Source of the DNA: Pseudomonadota bacterium
Lineage (GTDB): Bacteria > Desulfobacterota > Desulfovibrionia > Desulfovibrionales > Desulfovibrionaceae
Assembly (NCBI GenBank): GCA_018816865.1
Contig: JAHIUW010000017.1
Span: 186,001-250,000, forward strand
DNA length: 64,000 bases
Reading direction: 5' to 3'
The first letter of the stretch is position 1. Every line of letters starts with the position of its first letter. Under the pieces are notes generated by a model. That model worked only from the letters and a program-made list of their open reading frames with translations, searched no databases and was not told where the DNA came from. Positions 8,520-17,881 of the stretch are shown here, piece by piece. Position numbers and translations under genes: made by a program.

Positions 8520-9869
8520 ATGAACAAGCAACGGGCCTTTCTGTACCCCGGCGTACCGGTCCAGGGCCTGAACTTTATCCAGGCCCGGCTCCAGACGCTG
8601 GTGCGCTGGGCCTACATGGTGGGCAAGGGCTTTGTGGCGGACAAGTGCCTGCTCTGGGCCTCGGCCCTGGCCTTCACCACGGCCCTGTCCCTGGTGCCGC
8701 TGTTGGCCGTGGCCTTCTCCATCTCCAAGGGCTTCGGCTTCCAGAACTCCGACTTCATCCGCGACCTGTTGATGCAGGTCGCCGCCGGACGGGCCGAGAC
8801 CGTGGACGCCATCGTCGGCTACATCAACAACACCAACGTCCGCACCCTGGGAGTGGTGGGCGTCGGCTTTTTGTTCGTCACCGTGCTCTCGCTGCTCACC
8901 AACATCGAAAAATCCTTCAACTCCATCTGGGGGGTCAAGGCCACCCGCGGGGCCTGGCGCAGGCTCTCGGACTATCTGTTCATCACGCTGATCTGCCCGC
9001 TGCTGATCATCATCGCCATCAGCGCCACGGCCTCCATGCAGAGTTCGGCAATGGTCCAGACCCTGTTGTCCTATTCCGTGGCCAGCGTGGCCTACGTGGC
9101 GCTGTTGAAGCTGCTGCCCTACCTGAGCACCTGGATCGCGCTGCTGTTCGTCTACAGCTTCATGCCCAACACCCGGGTCAGACTCCACTCCGGCATCGCC
9201 GGGGCCGTGGTGGCCGGTACCTTGTGGCAATTCGTGCAATGGGGCTACATCCACTACCAGGCCTCCTTCAAGAACTACAACGCCATCTATGGCAGCTTCG
9301 CCCAAGTTCCGTTGTTTCTGATCTGGCTGTTCATCAGCTGGGTCATCGTGCTGCTCGGCGCTGAAATCTGCTTTGCCGTCCAGAACAGCGGGACCTATTT
9401 CCGCGAATCGCGCATGGGCAGCTACAGCCACGACGACCGCCAGAAACTGGCAGCGCTGGCCCTGGCCCTGCTGACCAATGCCTTCATGAACGGCGTAAAG
9501 CCCCTGCCCAACGAGGAACTGGCCCAACGCCTGGACGCGCCGGTCAAGCTGGTCAACGACGTGCTGCGCATGCTTGAAGGAGCCGGGATCGTGGTCAAGC
9601 TGGAGCACCCGGAGCTGGACATCTACGGCCTGTCGCGGCCGCCGGACAGCGTACGCATGGTGGACGTCATCGTCGCCCTGTCGCGCTTCAAGGAAAACAC
9701 CAGCGCCCAAGCCCTGACAGAACATCTGGACTTTCTGGAACCCGTGTTCGCGGGCATCATCGGCTCGGCTGCGGACAGCCCGCAGAACATGACCCTGTCC
9801 GAGTTCTCCCGCCACTGCGAAGGAAACGCCATCTGCCAGACCGAGGGCAAAAACCATGACCAAGTCTGA
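8520..9869 (+). CDS. YihY/BrkB-family inner membrane protein (UPF0761)
   Basis: A 449-residue inner membrane protein. The first 300 residues hold about six hydrophobic segments with family patterns ASALAFTTALSLVPLLAVAFS near the N-terminus and VAGTLWQFVQWGYIHYQ, YNAIYGSFAQVPLFLIWLFISW near the end of the membrane domain. The remaining 140 residues are soluble and look like a winged-helix region. The family was once misnamed ribonuclease BN; its function is unresolved. The start follows GGAAGGGGAACGCA. The frame is open 42 codons upstream, but those overlap the HD gene and have no family match. The 3' end overlaps the next gene by 14 bases. Confidence 0.88.
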   Translation: MNKQRAFLYPGVPVQGLNFIQARLQTLVRWAYMVGKGFVADKCLLWASALAFTTALSLVPLLAVAFSISKGFGFQNSDFIRDLLMQVAAGRAETVDAIVGYINNTNVRTLGVVGVGFLFVTVLSLLTNIEKSFNSIWGVKATRGAWRRLSDYLFITLICPLLIIIAISATASMQSSAMVQTLLSYSVASVAYVALLKLLPYLSTWIALLFVYSFMPNTRVRLHSGIAGAVVAGTLWQFVQWGYIHYQASFKNYNAIYGSFAQVPLFLIWLFISWVIVLLGAEICFAVQNSGTYFRESRMGSYSHDDRQKLAALALALLTNAFMNGVKPLPNEELAQRLDAPVKLVNDVLRMLEGAGIVVKLEHPELDIYGLSRPPDSVRMVDVIVALSRFKENTSAQALTEHLDFLEPVFAGIIGSAADSPQNMTLSEFSRHCEGNAICQTEGKNHDQV

Positions 9870-10170
9870 TCACAGGTATATCCGCAACGCGGACTGCCAG
9901 TACTTCCCCTGCCACAAGGTGGCCGACGACTCGTTCTTCAACTGCCTGTTCTGCTTCTGTCCCCTGTACTGGCTGGAAAACTGCGGGGGCAACCCAGGCT
10001 ACCGCGAAGGGATCAAGGATTGCACAGGCTGCACCCTGCCCCACAAGCCGGGGGGCTACGAGCACGTCATCGAACGCCTGAAGCAGGAAATCGGGCAACG
10101 CCGCGCCAAGCATCATCAGGAAGGCGCGAAGGGCGACGCATCGCCCGGTGCACCCATGGACGAGGGTTGA
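9856..10170 (+). CDS. Cysteine-rich small domain protein
   Basis: A 104-residue protein matching the cysteine-rich small domain family, a putative metal-binding domain sometimes found with cobalamin genes. Eight cysteines (14, 19, 30, 33, 35, 43, 56, 59) lie in the first 60 residues in the pattern C...C..........C..C.C.......C............C..C, with aromatic residues around them (YFPCHK, FCFCPLYW). The last 40 residues are charged and lack structure signals. It overlaps the end of the YihY gene by 14 bases, which implies translational coupling. The role in this context is unknown; a zinc or Fe-S site is an inference from the cysteine spacing. Confidence 0.82.
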   Translation: MTKSDHRYIRNADCQYFPCHKVADDSFFNCLFCFCPLYWLENCGGNPGYREGIKDCTGCTLPHKPGGYEHVIERLKQEIGQRRAKHHQEGAKGDASPGAPMDEG

Positions 10171-10302
10171 CGAACACCGTCCCGACTCGTAATCCACTGA
10201 GCGCAAGATCTTCTCCGCAACGACTGCGGCATGCTCCAGAAGAGGTCACACGATGGTCACCCCTGTCTGCGAGCATTGACTCCCCAAGGGGCACGGAACG
10301 GT

Positions 10303-10452
10303 ATGAATATCCAGGACATCAAGGCCACGACCGAAGAAGGTCTTCGTTTCCCGCCCCAACGCTGCCGCGAGCGCTTCATTGATGCGGACTGCGGACTGCT
10401 TGAGGGTCCATCCGTCTATTACAGCAAAACCACGCCACTGGAGGCCCTATGA
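10303..10452 (+). CDS. Possible 49-residue ORF coupled to the next gene
   Basis: An ATG at 10303 opens 49 codons ending in a TGA that overlaps the next ATG (ATGA at 10449-10452). The start of the peptide reads MNIQDIKATTEEGLRFP. The overlap and the GGAGG inside its last codons are what one expects if translation of this frame couples to the next gene. The ribosome site for this ORF itself is weak (GGAACGGT) and nothing is recognised in the peptide. The 278-base gap otherwise holds no feature. Confidence 0.25.
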   Translation: MNIQDIKATTEEGLRFPPQRCRERFIDADCGLLEGPSVYYSKTTPLEAL

Positions 10453-11567
10453 GCGACAAGCACGGTGCACAGGAAACCAGCCCCAGCAAGGCAGTGGGAA
10501 GCGGCCCCCGCAAGGCCGCGATCCTGCTGGTCATCGCGGCTCTGGCCGTGGTGACCGTCCTGGGCGTCAAATTCATGGAAAAGCAACAGGCCCTAGACGA
10601 AGTCATCGTGGGCAGCGGTGAGGCAGCCCACAAGGGAGTCCTGGACCTGCCCCTGTTCGCGCCCAAACCCGACCCCACCGCCCCGGATCAGGGCGCGGCC
10701 GGGGACACAACGCAACCCCCCGAGGGCCCGGCCGCTTCCAGCGTGACCATGAGCGCCGCCCCGGCCGAACCCCGAACCGACCGGGTTCTGACCAACGCCT
10801 TTGTCCGTGACCTGGCCAGCACCCTGGCGACCCATTACCAGCCCGCCGGAACCCGCGCCAATCTGGGCAACCGGGGCGTGGTCAGCCTGACCTTCAAGAA
10901 GCTAAACATGCGCTACGGCACCGAACTGACCGGAATGAACGTGGACGACCAGGACGCCACAGCCGGACGCAAACAAGCCCTGTCTCACCTGTTTTCGCCC
11001 ATCGTGCTGCGCCTGGTGTTCGACATCTTCTCCCAACCCCTGATCGACGAACTCATGGTCCAAGGTTCTGCCCAGCAGCGGGAGTTCAAGAACGGGAATT
11101 CCTACGTCGGACGCCCCCTGTCCGATGCCCAGATCAGGGAAATGCTGAAGCTCTACGCCTCTCTGGTGTCCGACACGGGTAAAGCCTTCGAGGCCTTTGC
11201 CAGCCGCCCCGACCTGACCACCGCCCTGAACCGGTATTTCGAGGCCTCGGCCCGGGTCAACGCCGCCTACGGCAAATACTCGGACCGCGCAGCCGTGGAC
11301 GCCCCGCAGCAAGAACTGGATGAGATCTCCCTGGAGATCAAGAACGCCATCCAGGCCCGCGAGCAGGCCCGTAGCGGACTACTCACGGGCATCAGGCTCG
11401 GCCCCGGCTCCACCCTGGCCGAAAGCGACGTCATCGACATCGCCTCCTGGATTCACCGCCGTCTGGCGACCGATGCCGACGCCATGAACGCGGTGGGGGC
11501 CATCGCCTCCCTGAGCAAAGAATTCTCGGTCAGGCTGGGGGAAGCCACCTATCCCCCCAAGGGCTGA
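10449..11567 (+). CDS. Membrane-anchored protein of unknown function
   Basis: A 372-residue protein with one N-terminal transmembrane segment (about 24-43, AAILLVIAALAVVTVLG), preceded by a basic cytoplasmic tail, so the bulk should be periplasmic. Residues about 65-115 are rich in Pro, Ala and Thr and look like a flexible linker. The C-terminal 260 residues are polar and mainly helical, with no recognised domain or catalytic motif. There is no lipobox and no cysteine. GGAGG lies a few bases before the ATG. A perfect terminator follows after 23 bases, so the transcript ends here. The function cannot be named from sequence. Confidence 0.75.
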   Translation: MSDKHGAQETSPSKAVGSGPRKAAILLVIAALAVVTVLGVKFMEKQQALDEVIVGSGEAAHKGVLDLPLFAPKPDPTAPDQGAAGDTTQPPEGPAASSVTMSAAPAEPRTDRVLTNAFVRDLASTLATHYQPAGTRANLGNRGVVSLTFKKLNMRYGTELTGMNVDDQDATAGRKQALSHLFSPIVLRLVFDIFSQPLIDELMVQGSAQQREFKNGNSYVGRPLSDAQIREMLKLYASLVSDTGKAFEAFASRPDLTTALNRYFEASARVNAAYGKYSDRAAVDAPQQELDEISLEIKNAIQAREQARSGLLTGIRLGPGSTLAESDVIDIASWIHRRLATDADAMNAVGAIASLSKEFSVRLGEATYPPKG

Positions 11568-11590
11568 GGACGCACCTCGGAAAATTCACA

Positions 11591-11624
11591 TGCAAAAGGC
11601 CGGGGTCATCCCCGGCCTTTTGCA
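11591..11624. terminator. Strong bidirectional terminator
   Basis: A perfect 15-bp stem, TGCAAAAGGCCGGGG (11591-11605) with CCCCGGCCTTTTGCA (11610-11624) and a four-base loop. T-rich arms on both sides let it stop transcripts from 10449-11567 (plus) and from the HD-GYP gene (minus). Confidence 0.85.
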
Positions 11625-11961
11625 TCAACGGTCCCCCAGACAAGAGTCCTGTCCATCACCCGGCCCGAAGTCGGGCCGGGTCCAACCAGGGAGGCCGCAC
11701 TCCTGACGGGAGCCGGTCCTTGCCTCGGCATCCGGCGACCCGCAAACGTCAGCCAGAGCATTGACCAAAGCATCCAAAGACACCCCGGCACCATCCCCGG
11801 CACTGCGAACACCAGCTCCATTTCCAGGGTGTTGATCATGCCTCTCCGTAGCCCTTGCCCGCACGACTCACCAGTCGTGCACCATAGGAACCGAGACACG
11901 ACGGATACCGTCGCGTCCAAGGGTTCAAGCAATGCATGGAAACAGGAATGGCCCCAGGACC
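11625..11961. other. Intergenic region with two stem-loops and a possible frameshifted gene remnant
   Basis: This 337-base stretch lies between the bidirectional terminator and the HD-GYP gene. It holds two perfect small stem-loops: GCACGACT/AGTCGTGC (11861-11868 with 11873-11880) and CGACGG/CCGTCG (11899-11904 with 11908-11913). On the minus strand an ATG at 11839 with GGAGAGGC upstream starts a protein-like frame (MINTLEMELVFAVPG). Its likely continuation (SLDALVNALADVCGSPDAEA) is in the neighbouring frame and ends at 11625, right against the terminator. This could be a small gene broken by one frameshift, or chance. Confidence 0.3.
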
Positions 11962-13404
11962 CTAGCAGGTGATCTTGTCGCACTCCATCAGGCGGCACCA
12001 GACGCGCACGAGGTGCTCGTCCCACTGGGACCCGGCCCCGGCAAGCAGAATCCGGCGGGCCTCTTCCGGGGTTCGACGCTGCTGGTAGGCACGGTCGGTG
12101 GTCATGGCTTCAAAGCCGTCGGCCACGCTCACGATACGCGCCATAAAGGGGATGGAATCACCGTGCAGACCGTCAGGATAACCCGCGCCGTCCACGCGCT
12201 CGTGGTGATGATAAACGATCGGCAGCACGTCTTGCAGTGTGTGAATGTTGGAAAGGATGTCGCGGCCCATGACCGGATGCCTGCGCATGACCAGCAGTTC
12301 GTCTTCAGTCAGCGGACCGGGTTTGCCAAGGATGCTGTCGGGCACGCCGATCTTGCCCACGTCGTGCAGAATGCCCGCAAAGGACAACCGCTCCACCTCG
12401 CGCTCCGGCAGGCCGATCTCCCGGCCCAATTGCGAGGCAAAAGCCCCCACTCGCTCCGAATGGCCCTTGGTGTAGATGTCCTTAGCCTCCACCGAACAGA
12501 CATGGGAGGTGATGATCTCCAGGTTCATGTCGCTCAGGCGGCATTGGGCCGACAGGTTTTCCATGGCCGAAGCGGCCTGAGAAGCGAACACCGTGAGCAT
12601 CTGGAGGCTCGGCAGGGCGTAAGCACCATGCTTCAGATCGCGCACGATCACTGCCGCCCCCAGTGCGCCGGAGCCGTCCATCACCGGACAGACCATGGCG
12701 GACACCGTGCACGACCCCGAACCGGTGCTCATGACCAGGGAATCGAACAGTTTGGGGCTGCCGCTGCTCATGAGTCGCTCCGAGACGGCATCGAACCACG
12801 TGCGGGCGCGGGATTGTTCACGCAGCAAAGGCCCCCAGGCCACGCACCGGCCCAGCCCCTGCGCAAAATCCTCGCGAAAGAACAAGGCCATGGCATCAGG
12901 GCGGAAGGTCTCGCGCATCTGGACCAGGAATTCCTTGACCAGGGCCTTCAAGTCCCGCTGGCTGCGCAGGGCCGTCCCCAGGTCCAGCACCCTGTCCAGC
13001 TCGGACCGCTCACCATCGAGAGCCCGGCGGCGCAGGGTGCATTGCTCCAGGATATTTTCGACCTTGGTCACAAACTGGCGAAGGTCGAAGGGCTTGAGCA
13101 GATAGTCGGCGGCGCCTTGCTGGATACATTCAACAGCACTTTCTATGGTGCCATACCCCGTCAGGATCATCACCTCGGCATTGATGTTCCGGCTGCGCAT
13201 CTCATCGAGCAATTCATGCCCGCCGAGCTTGGGCATGCGTAGGTCGGTCACGACGAGGTCAACGGGGGTGGAGGAGAGAATATCCAGGGCTTCGGAGCCG
13301 TTGCCCGCAGTCATAACGCAATAGCCGCAGCCCTCAAGGGTTTCCCTGTTAACCGCGAGAAGTTCAAGCTCGTCATCGACGAGCAGGATGGTGCGTTGAT
13401 TCAT
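11962..13404 (-). CDS. Response regulator cyclic-di-GMP phosphodiesterase (REC-GAF-HD-GYP)
   Basis: A 480-residue soluble response regulator. The receiver (5-120) has the full set: Asp10-Asp11, acceptor Asp54 in VVTDLRMP, Thr82 and Lys104 in LLKPF. A GAF-like sensor region covers about 135-285. The HD-GYP domain (295-465) has HDVGK (347-351), HHHERVDGAGYPDGL (399-413) and DGFEAMT, so the metal site and GYP loop are intact and cleavage of cyclic di-GMP is expected. It is divergent from the HDOD-kinase/MinD pair with 265 bases between the starts, which makes that kinase its natural candidate partner. Confidence 0.9.
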   Translation of the reverse strand: MNQRTILLVDDELELLAVNRETLEGCGYCVMTAGNGSEALDILSSTPVDLVVTDLRMPKLGGHELLDEMRSRNINAEVMILTGYGTIESAVECIQQGAADYLLKPFDLRQFVTKVENILEQCTLRRRALDGERSELDRVLDLGTALRSQRDLKALVKEFLVQMRETFRPDAMALFFREDFAQGLGRCVAWGPLLREQSRARTWFDAVSERLMSSGSPKLFDSLVMSTGSGSCTVSAMVCPVMDGSGALGAAVIVRDLKHGAYALPSLQMLTVFASQAASAMENLSAQCRLSDMNLEIITSHVCSVEAKDIYTKGHSERVGAFASQLGREIGLPEREVERLSFAGILHDVGKIGVPDSILGKPGPLTEDELLVMRRHPVMGRDILSNIHTLQDVLPIVYHHHERVDGAGYPDGLHGDSIPFMARIVSVADGFEAMTTDRAYQQRRTPEEARRILLAGAGSQWDEHLVRVWCRLMECDKITC

Positions 13405-13669
13405 GCGTCCTGCATTGGCGGAAGATTCACCCGGTCATTGGCGTGCAACACCGGGCTGTGCTGCAAATACTGGGCATTTCTACCCCAGCCTGAAATGCAT
13501 GTCCAGACCGGCAGCAAATCACCTCAAAATTACAGGGATATACATAATATTTGCGAAAGACTTTTATACTGCAGAAGCATGTTTTGCCTTTTCTCCATAA
13601 ATTTCTTATGGATTTCCATGCGGCACAAGCTTGCCGCGCACAGCCACCGCAGACGCAAAGGAAGGCGCG

Positions 13670-16330
13670 ATGCATACCGTTGAGAGCCCCAGCGACGTCC
13701 CCAATATCCGGGACATTGTCCGGCATATCGGGGAACTGCCCGCCCCTCCGTCCGTGGCCACCAAGATCCTGAACAGCGTCCTCGCCGAGGATGTCGATTT
13801 TCACAAAGTCTCCGAACTGATCGAATCCGATCAGGCCCTGACCCTGAAGATCCTGCGCCTGGCCAACTCCATGGCCTACGGCTACCGGGGCAAGATCGAA
13901 AACGTCGAGCAGGCCATCGCCACCATCGGCTTCGACACGCTCAAGACCTCGCTGCTGTCGGTGATCATTCGCGACAGCCTCTACAAGGACCCTCAGGGCG
14001 GCGACCCCCTGCTGATCCATATCTGGAAACACACCCTGGCCTGCGCCGTGGCCTCCGGCCTGGTGGCCGCACGTGTTCTGCCGCAGTTCAAGGATGTGGC
14101 CTTTGCGGCGGGCATGGTTCACGACTGCGGGCAATTGGTGCTGCTCTCGGGCATGGCCGGGGAATACGAACCGCTCCTGAAACGCAGCATCGCCGGCGAA
14201 GCCTGCCTCTCGGACCTGGAAACAGAGGTCTTGGGCGTGGAGCACACCCTGGTGGGCAAATGGCTGCTCTCGGCCTGGAAAATGCCCCAACGCCTGATCG
14301 ACAGTGCCTGGCTCCATCACCAGGACCCCGTGGCCCTGGGCGAACTGGGTGAGGAAGGCAAGCTCGTGACCGCCGTGGCCATGGGCGACATCCTGGCCCA
14401 TGAGGTGATGCACGATGCCCCCTGTGCGGCCTCGGCGGGCCAACGCGCCGAATTGGCCGCCGCCCTTGGGCTGGACGAAGCCGCCCTGGAATCCATCAAG
14501 GGCCGCATCGGCGAGGGATTCGCCAAGCGCGCCGATCTCTTTGACCTGGATGACGACGCCGCCCTGTTCTACTTCCAGGCCCTGCAGCGGGCCAACTCCA
14601 AACTGACCGGCATCAACACCCGATTGGCAGCCAGGGAGGAACGCCTGTCCAGCGGAAACACCCTGCTCAGCGCCGTGGCCACCGCAGGCCCCAGGCTGGC
14701 AGTGGCTCCCGACAGCGAAAGCGTTTTCCGGGCCGTGGCCCGGGCCATCCAGGACGGACTCGGAGCAGGCCGCGTCTTTGCCTACCGCATCGACGCCGGC
14801 GGCAAGCTCCTGGAAGGCCTGTTGTCCGACAACGGCAGCAGCCACCATTTTTCGGTCATCCTGGATGAGGATCTGCGCCCCCTGTGGGGCAAGGCGGACA
14901 ATGAGCCTCCGCGCGACATGCAGTCCCTGCTCTCGGCCTACCTGACCCGCATCCCGGCAGACGGACCGAGCGAGGAACTGCCCCGCCCCATCCCGGTCCC
15001 CCCGTGGCAATTGCTGCCGCTGCTGGCCGAGGACGGCTTCCTGGGCGAGATCGGCATCGAACCGCCCATCGAGGCGGCGCTGCTTCCCGAACAGGCGGCG
15101 GGCTTGGCCCAGCTGGCCAGCCTGGCGGCGGCCGCCCTGCATCGTCTGGAACTGCATGACCGGCTTGAGGAACGGGCCGACCGGCTGAGTTCGGCCCTGC
15201 GCAAGATCAGGCGCATGAACCACAAACTGTTGCAGACCGAACGCCTTGCCGCCGTGGGCCAGCTGGCCGCCGGAGCCGCCCACGAGATCAACAACCCCCT
15301 GGCCATCATCTACGCCCGTGCCCAACTCCTGGAGCTCCGCGAGAGCGACGACAAGAAGAAGAACGATTTCCAGCAGATGATGACCCAGATCGAGCGGATC
15401 ACCGCCATCCTCACAAACCTGATGGATTTCGCGCGTCCCACTCCGCCACGCATGGAGAGCACTGCCTTAAGCGGCGTCATCCGCCGCTCGCTGAGCCTGG
15501 TGGAAAGCGGTCTGGATAAACAGGGCATCACCCTGGACGCCCAGGTGGAGAGCCTGCCCTCCATCACCGGCGACGGCAACCAGCTGGAGCAGGTGGTCCT
15601 GAACCTGCTGATCAATGCGGAACACGCCGTGAGCGAGGCCCATCCCGAGGAAGGGGGCATCATCACGGTGCGTGCCACCGTCCAGGGCGACAAGGCCGTG
15701 CTCACCGTGGCCGACAACGGTGTGGGCATCAAGGCCGAGAACCTGAACAAGATCTTCGACCCCTTCTTCACCACCAAAGAGGAAGGCAAAGGCACGGGCC
15801 TGGGCCTGTCCACCTCCTACGGCATCGTCCAGAGCCACGGTGGCGACATCCGCTTTCATTCAGTGCCCGGAGAAGGCACTGAAGTCACGGTGGTCTTGCC
15901 CCTGTCCGCCCAGGCCGGGCCACCGGAAAAGATACCCGCACGACCCGAGGCGAATCAGGCCAAGGCCATCCTGGTGGTTGACGACGAGAAGCATATCCGG
16001 GATATCTTGCGCGAAGCCCTTGAAGCCCGAGGCTACCGGGTGGAGACCGCCAACGACGGCGAACAGGGGCTGGCCAAACTGGCCGCCAATTCCTACCGCT
16101 TGCTGCTGCTGGACATCCGGATGCCCTCCCTGGACGGTTTGTCCCTGCTGGCCGAGGCCAAGAATCGCATCGGCAGCATGCCGGTCATCGTGCTCACGGG
16201 CATGGCCGGACCCGAGGAAATCGAGAGGGCCCTCAAACTCGGGGCCTACAAATGTGTGCGCAAACCTTTCAACATCGATGCCCTGCTCGAAGACATCTCC
16301 GCTGCTTTCAAACCGGAGGATGCGGCATGA
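13670..16330 (+). CDS. HDOD-domain hybrid histidine kinase (HDOD-GAF-HisKA-HATPase-REC)
   Basis: An 886-residue soluble hybrid kinase. An HDOD domain (about 20-290) opens the protein with [27 protein letters not shown] and MVHDCGQ (HD at 151-152). A GAF-like region spans about 330-490. The kinase core has a short coiled linker (495-525), phospho-acceptor His538 in [14 protein letters not shown] (682-686) and GTGLGL (708-713). The C-terminal receiver (766-882) has Asp771-Asp772, acceptor Asp815, Thr843 and Lys865. No membrane segment is present, so the signal is cytosolic. The ATG at 13670 follows AAAGGAAGG by 5 bases. Its TGA overlaps the ATG of the MinD-like gene (ATGA), so the two are translated together. 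Confidence 0.88.
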   Translation: MHTVESPSDVPNIRDIVRHIGELPAPPSVATKILNSVLAEDVDFHKVSELIESDQALTLKILRLANSMAYGYRGKIENVEQAIATIGFDTLKTSLLSVIIRDSLYKDPQGGDPLLIHIWKHTLACAVASGLVAARVLPQFKDVAFAAGMVHDCGQLVLLSGMAGEYEPLLKRSIAGEACLSDLETEVLGVEHTLVGKWLLSAWKMPQRLIDSAWLHHQDPVALGELGEEGKLVTAVAMGDILAHEVMHDAPCAASAGQRAELAAALGLDEAALESIKGRIGEGFAKRADLFDLDDDAALFYFQALQRANSKLTGINTRLAAREERLSSGNTLLSAVATAGPRLAVAPDSESVFRAVARAIQDGLGAGRVFAYRIDAGGKLLEGLLSDNGSSHHFSVILDEDLRPLWGKADNEPPRDMQSLLSAYLTRIPADGPSEELPRPIPVPPWQLLPLLAEDGFLGEIGIEPPIEAALLPEQAAGLAQLASLAAAALHRLELHDRLEERADRLSSALRKIRRMNHKLLQTERLAAVGQLAAGAAHEINNPLAIIYARAQLLELRESDDKKKNDFQQMMTQIERITAILTNLMDFARPTPPRMESTALSGVIRRSLSLVESGLDKQGITLDAQVESLPSITGDGNQLEQVVLNLLINAEHAVSEAHPEEGGIITVRATVQGDKAVLTVADNGVGIKAENLNKIFDPFFTTKEEGKGTGLGLSTSYGIVQSHGGDIRFHSVPGEGTEVTVVLPLSAQAGPPEKIPARPEANQAKAILVVDDEKHIRDILREALEARGYRVETANDGEQGLAKLAANSYRLLLLDIRMPSLDGLSLLAEAKNRIGSMPVIVLTGMAGPEEIERALKLGAYKCVRKPFNIDALLEDISAAFKPEDAA

Positions 16331-17808
16331 AGATCGTCCCCCTGAACCCAGACATCCCCCCCACACGCGTGGTCTCCGTGGCCAGCGGCAAGGGTGGAGT
16401 GGGCAAGACGAGCGTCACGGTCAACCTGGCCTATGCCCTGGCTGAACTGGGCAACAAGGTCTGTATTCTGGATGCTGACCTCGGTCTGTCCAACGTGGAC
16501 ATCCTGCTCGGGGTGCAGCCCCGCTGGACCCTGGAAGACGTCCTCTTCGACGGTCTGCCCATGTCCCAGGCCATCCTGCCCGTGGGCCGGGGCGTGGACC
16601 TGATCTCGGGCTCGTCGGGCGTGCCCCGGCTGGCCGAATTGACCCTGCCGGAACGGCGCAGGCTTATGGACCAGTTCAAGGCCCTGGACACCTACGACTA
16701 CCTGCTGGTGGACAACTCCCCGGGCATCACCCAACAAATCCTGTCCATCTGCCTCTCCTCCAAGGACATCATCGTGGTGGTCACCCCGGACGCAACCTCC
16801 ATCACCGACGCCTATGCCCTGATCAAGGTCATGAGCCAGAACGGCCTGTGGTGGAGCCCGCAGATACTCATCAACCGCGCCAACAACCCGCGCCATGCGC
16901 GACTGATCTTCGAAAAAATCCGCGCCACCGCCGGCAAGCACCTGGGCCTGAACTGCAACTATCTGGGCAGTATCATGGAGGACCGGGCCATGTCCGCCGC
17001 CGGGGCCGCACAGCGCCCGCTGATGCTGCTGTCCCCCGGCTCCCCCGCGGCCCAGGACATCGCAGCCGTGGCCAAGGCCCTGGACGACGCAGGGCTTGAG
17101 CGCAAGGGCCGCGAGGTCACCCCGCTTCGTTTTCTGGACGGCTCCATCATGCGCCTGAAGCAGCAGGATCGCAGTCGCATAACCGTGACCACCACGGCCA
17201 AACGCTTTTCACAGCGCAACGCCACCCTGGAGGCCTCGACCCTGCTGGATGGTCTGGACCACCTCTCCCTGTGTCTGGATCGGTTGGATCTGCCACACAC
17301 CGAAAGCGAACAGCAGCAACTTCTGATCTCCATGCGCCGCGAACTGGGAAACCTGCACGCGCTCCTGGCACCCGCGGGTACCGCGCAACCCGTCAAGCCG
17401 GTGCGCCGCACCTCGCAGCCCCGCAAACAGGACGGCAACATTCCTGCACCCCGGGCCGCAGGCAACGGCAAGGCACTGCTGATCTGCCCGCCTTCGCCCA
17501 TGCGCGACGTGCTGACCGAGGTGCTTACGGCCTCGGGCCTGGACACTGTCTCGGCACATCCTCGCGCCTCGAACGGTCCCGACTTCACGGGCTACAGCTT
17601 GGGACTGATCTGCTGGGACGCCCCCAGGCAGGAACTGGAACGCATCGTATCCTGCGCCGAGGGCACTCCGGTGGTCCTGCTGCGCGGCTACCGGCGCACC
17701 CCGGAACACGAGCCCGACCTCGCCAACCAGGCCGTCACCGTGCTGCACAAGCCCTTCAAGGTCACCGACCTGACCGGTGCCATCCGCAAGGCCGCCGGCC
17801 TGTCCTGA
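16327..17808 (+). CDS. MinD/FlhG-like ATPase with C-terminal receiver-like domain
   Basis: A 493-residue protein. Residues 1-280 are a deviant-Walker ATPase of the ParA/MinD/FlhG class: GKGGVGKTS at 21-29, DADLGLSNVDILLG (49-62) and DNSPGI. The wording of the second motif is closest to FlhG/FleN, which set flagellar number. A linker rich in Pro, Arg and Lys follows, then a receiver-like domain (about 373-493). That domain keeps an Asp in LICWD at the acceptor position and Lys-Pro in LHKPF, but has CPPS where the acidic pair should be, so phosphorylation is doubtful. No amphipathic membrane-targeting tail of the MinD type is evident. It is coupled to the HDOD-kinase by an ATGA overlap. Confidence 0.82.
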   Translation: MKIVPLNPDIPPTRVVSVASGKGGVGKTSVTVNLAYALAELGNKVCILDADLGLSNVDILLGVQPRWTLEDVLFDGLPMSQAILPVGRGVDLISGSSGVPRLAELTLPERRRLMDQFKALDTYDYLLVDNSPGITQQILSICLSSKDIIVVVTPDATSITDAYALIKVMSQNGLWWSPQILINRANNPRHARLIFEKIRATAGKHLGLNCNYLGSIMEDRAMSAAGAAQRPLMLLSPGSPAAQDIAAVAKALDDAGLERKGREVTPLRFLDGSIMRLKQQDRSRITVTTTAKRFSQRNATLEASTLLDGLDHLSLCLDRLDLPHTESEQQQLLISMRRELGNLHALLAPAGTAQPVKPVRRTSQPRKQDGNIPAPRAAGNGKALLICPPSPMRDVLTEVLTASGLDTVSAHPRASNGPDFTGYSLGLICWDAPRQELERIVSCAEGTPVVLLRGYRRTPEHEPDLANQAVTVLHKPFKVTDLTGAIRKAAGLS

Positions 17809-17833
17809 TTTCGGCCCTTCCCGGGCACAAAAA

Positions 17834-17860
17834 AAGGCCGGAGCGCAACGCCCCGGCCTT
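17834..17860. terminator. Terminator between MinD-like and fadL genes
   Basis: AAGGCCGG (17834-17841) pairs with CCGGCCTT (17853-17860), with GCG/CGC able to extend the stem across a mismatch. On the minus strand a run of T follows, so it fits the end of the fadL transcript. It also lies just past the stop of the plus-strand gene. Confidence 0.75.
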
Positions 17861-17881
17861 ATTCTTTTGATGATTCCGGTC

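Noticed and set aside
13471-13500. Inverted repeat GCATTTC/GAAATGC between the HD-GYP and kinase genes
   Set aside because: Seven-base arms with an 11-base spacer are expected by chance; no second copy was seen.
13427-15325. 632-codon minus-strand frame opposite the HDOD-kinase
   Set aside because: Shadow of the kinase gene; the plus-strand product has all kinase motifs.
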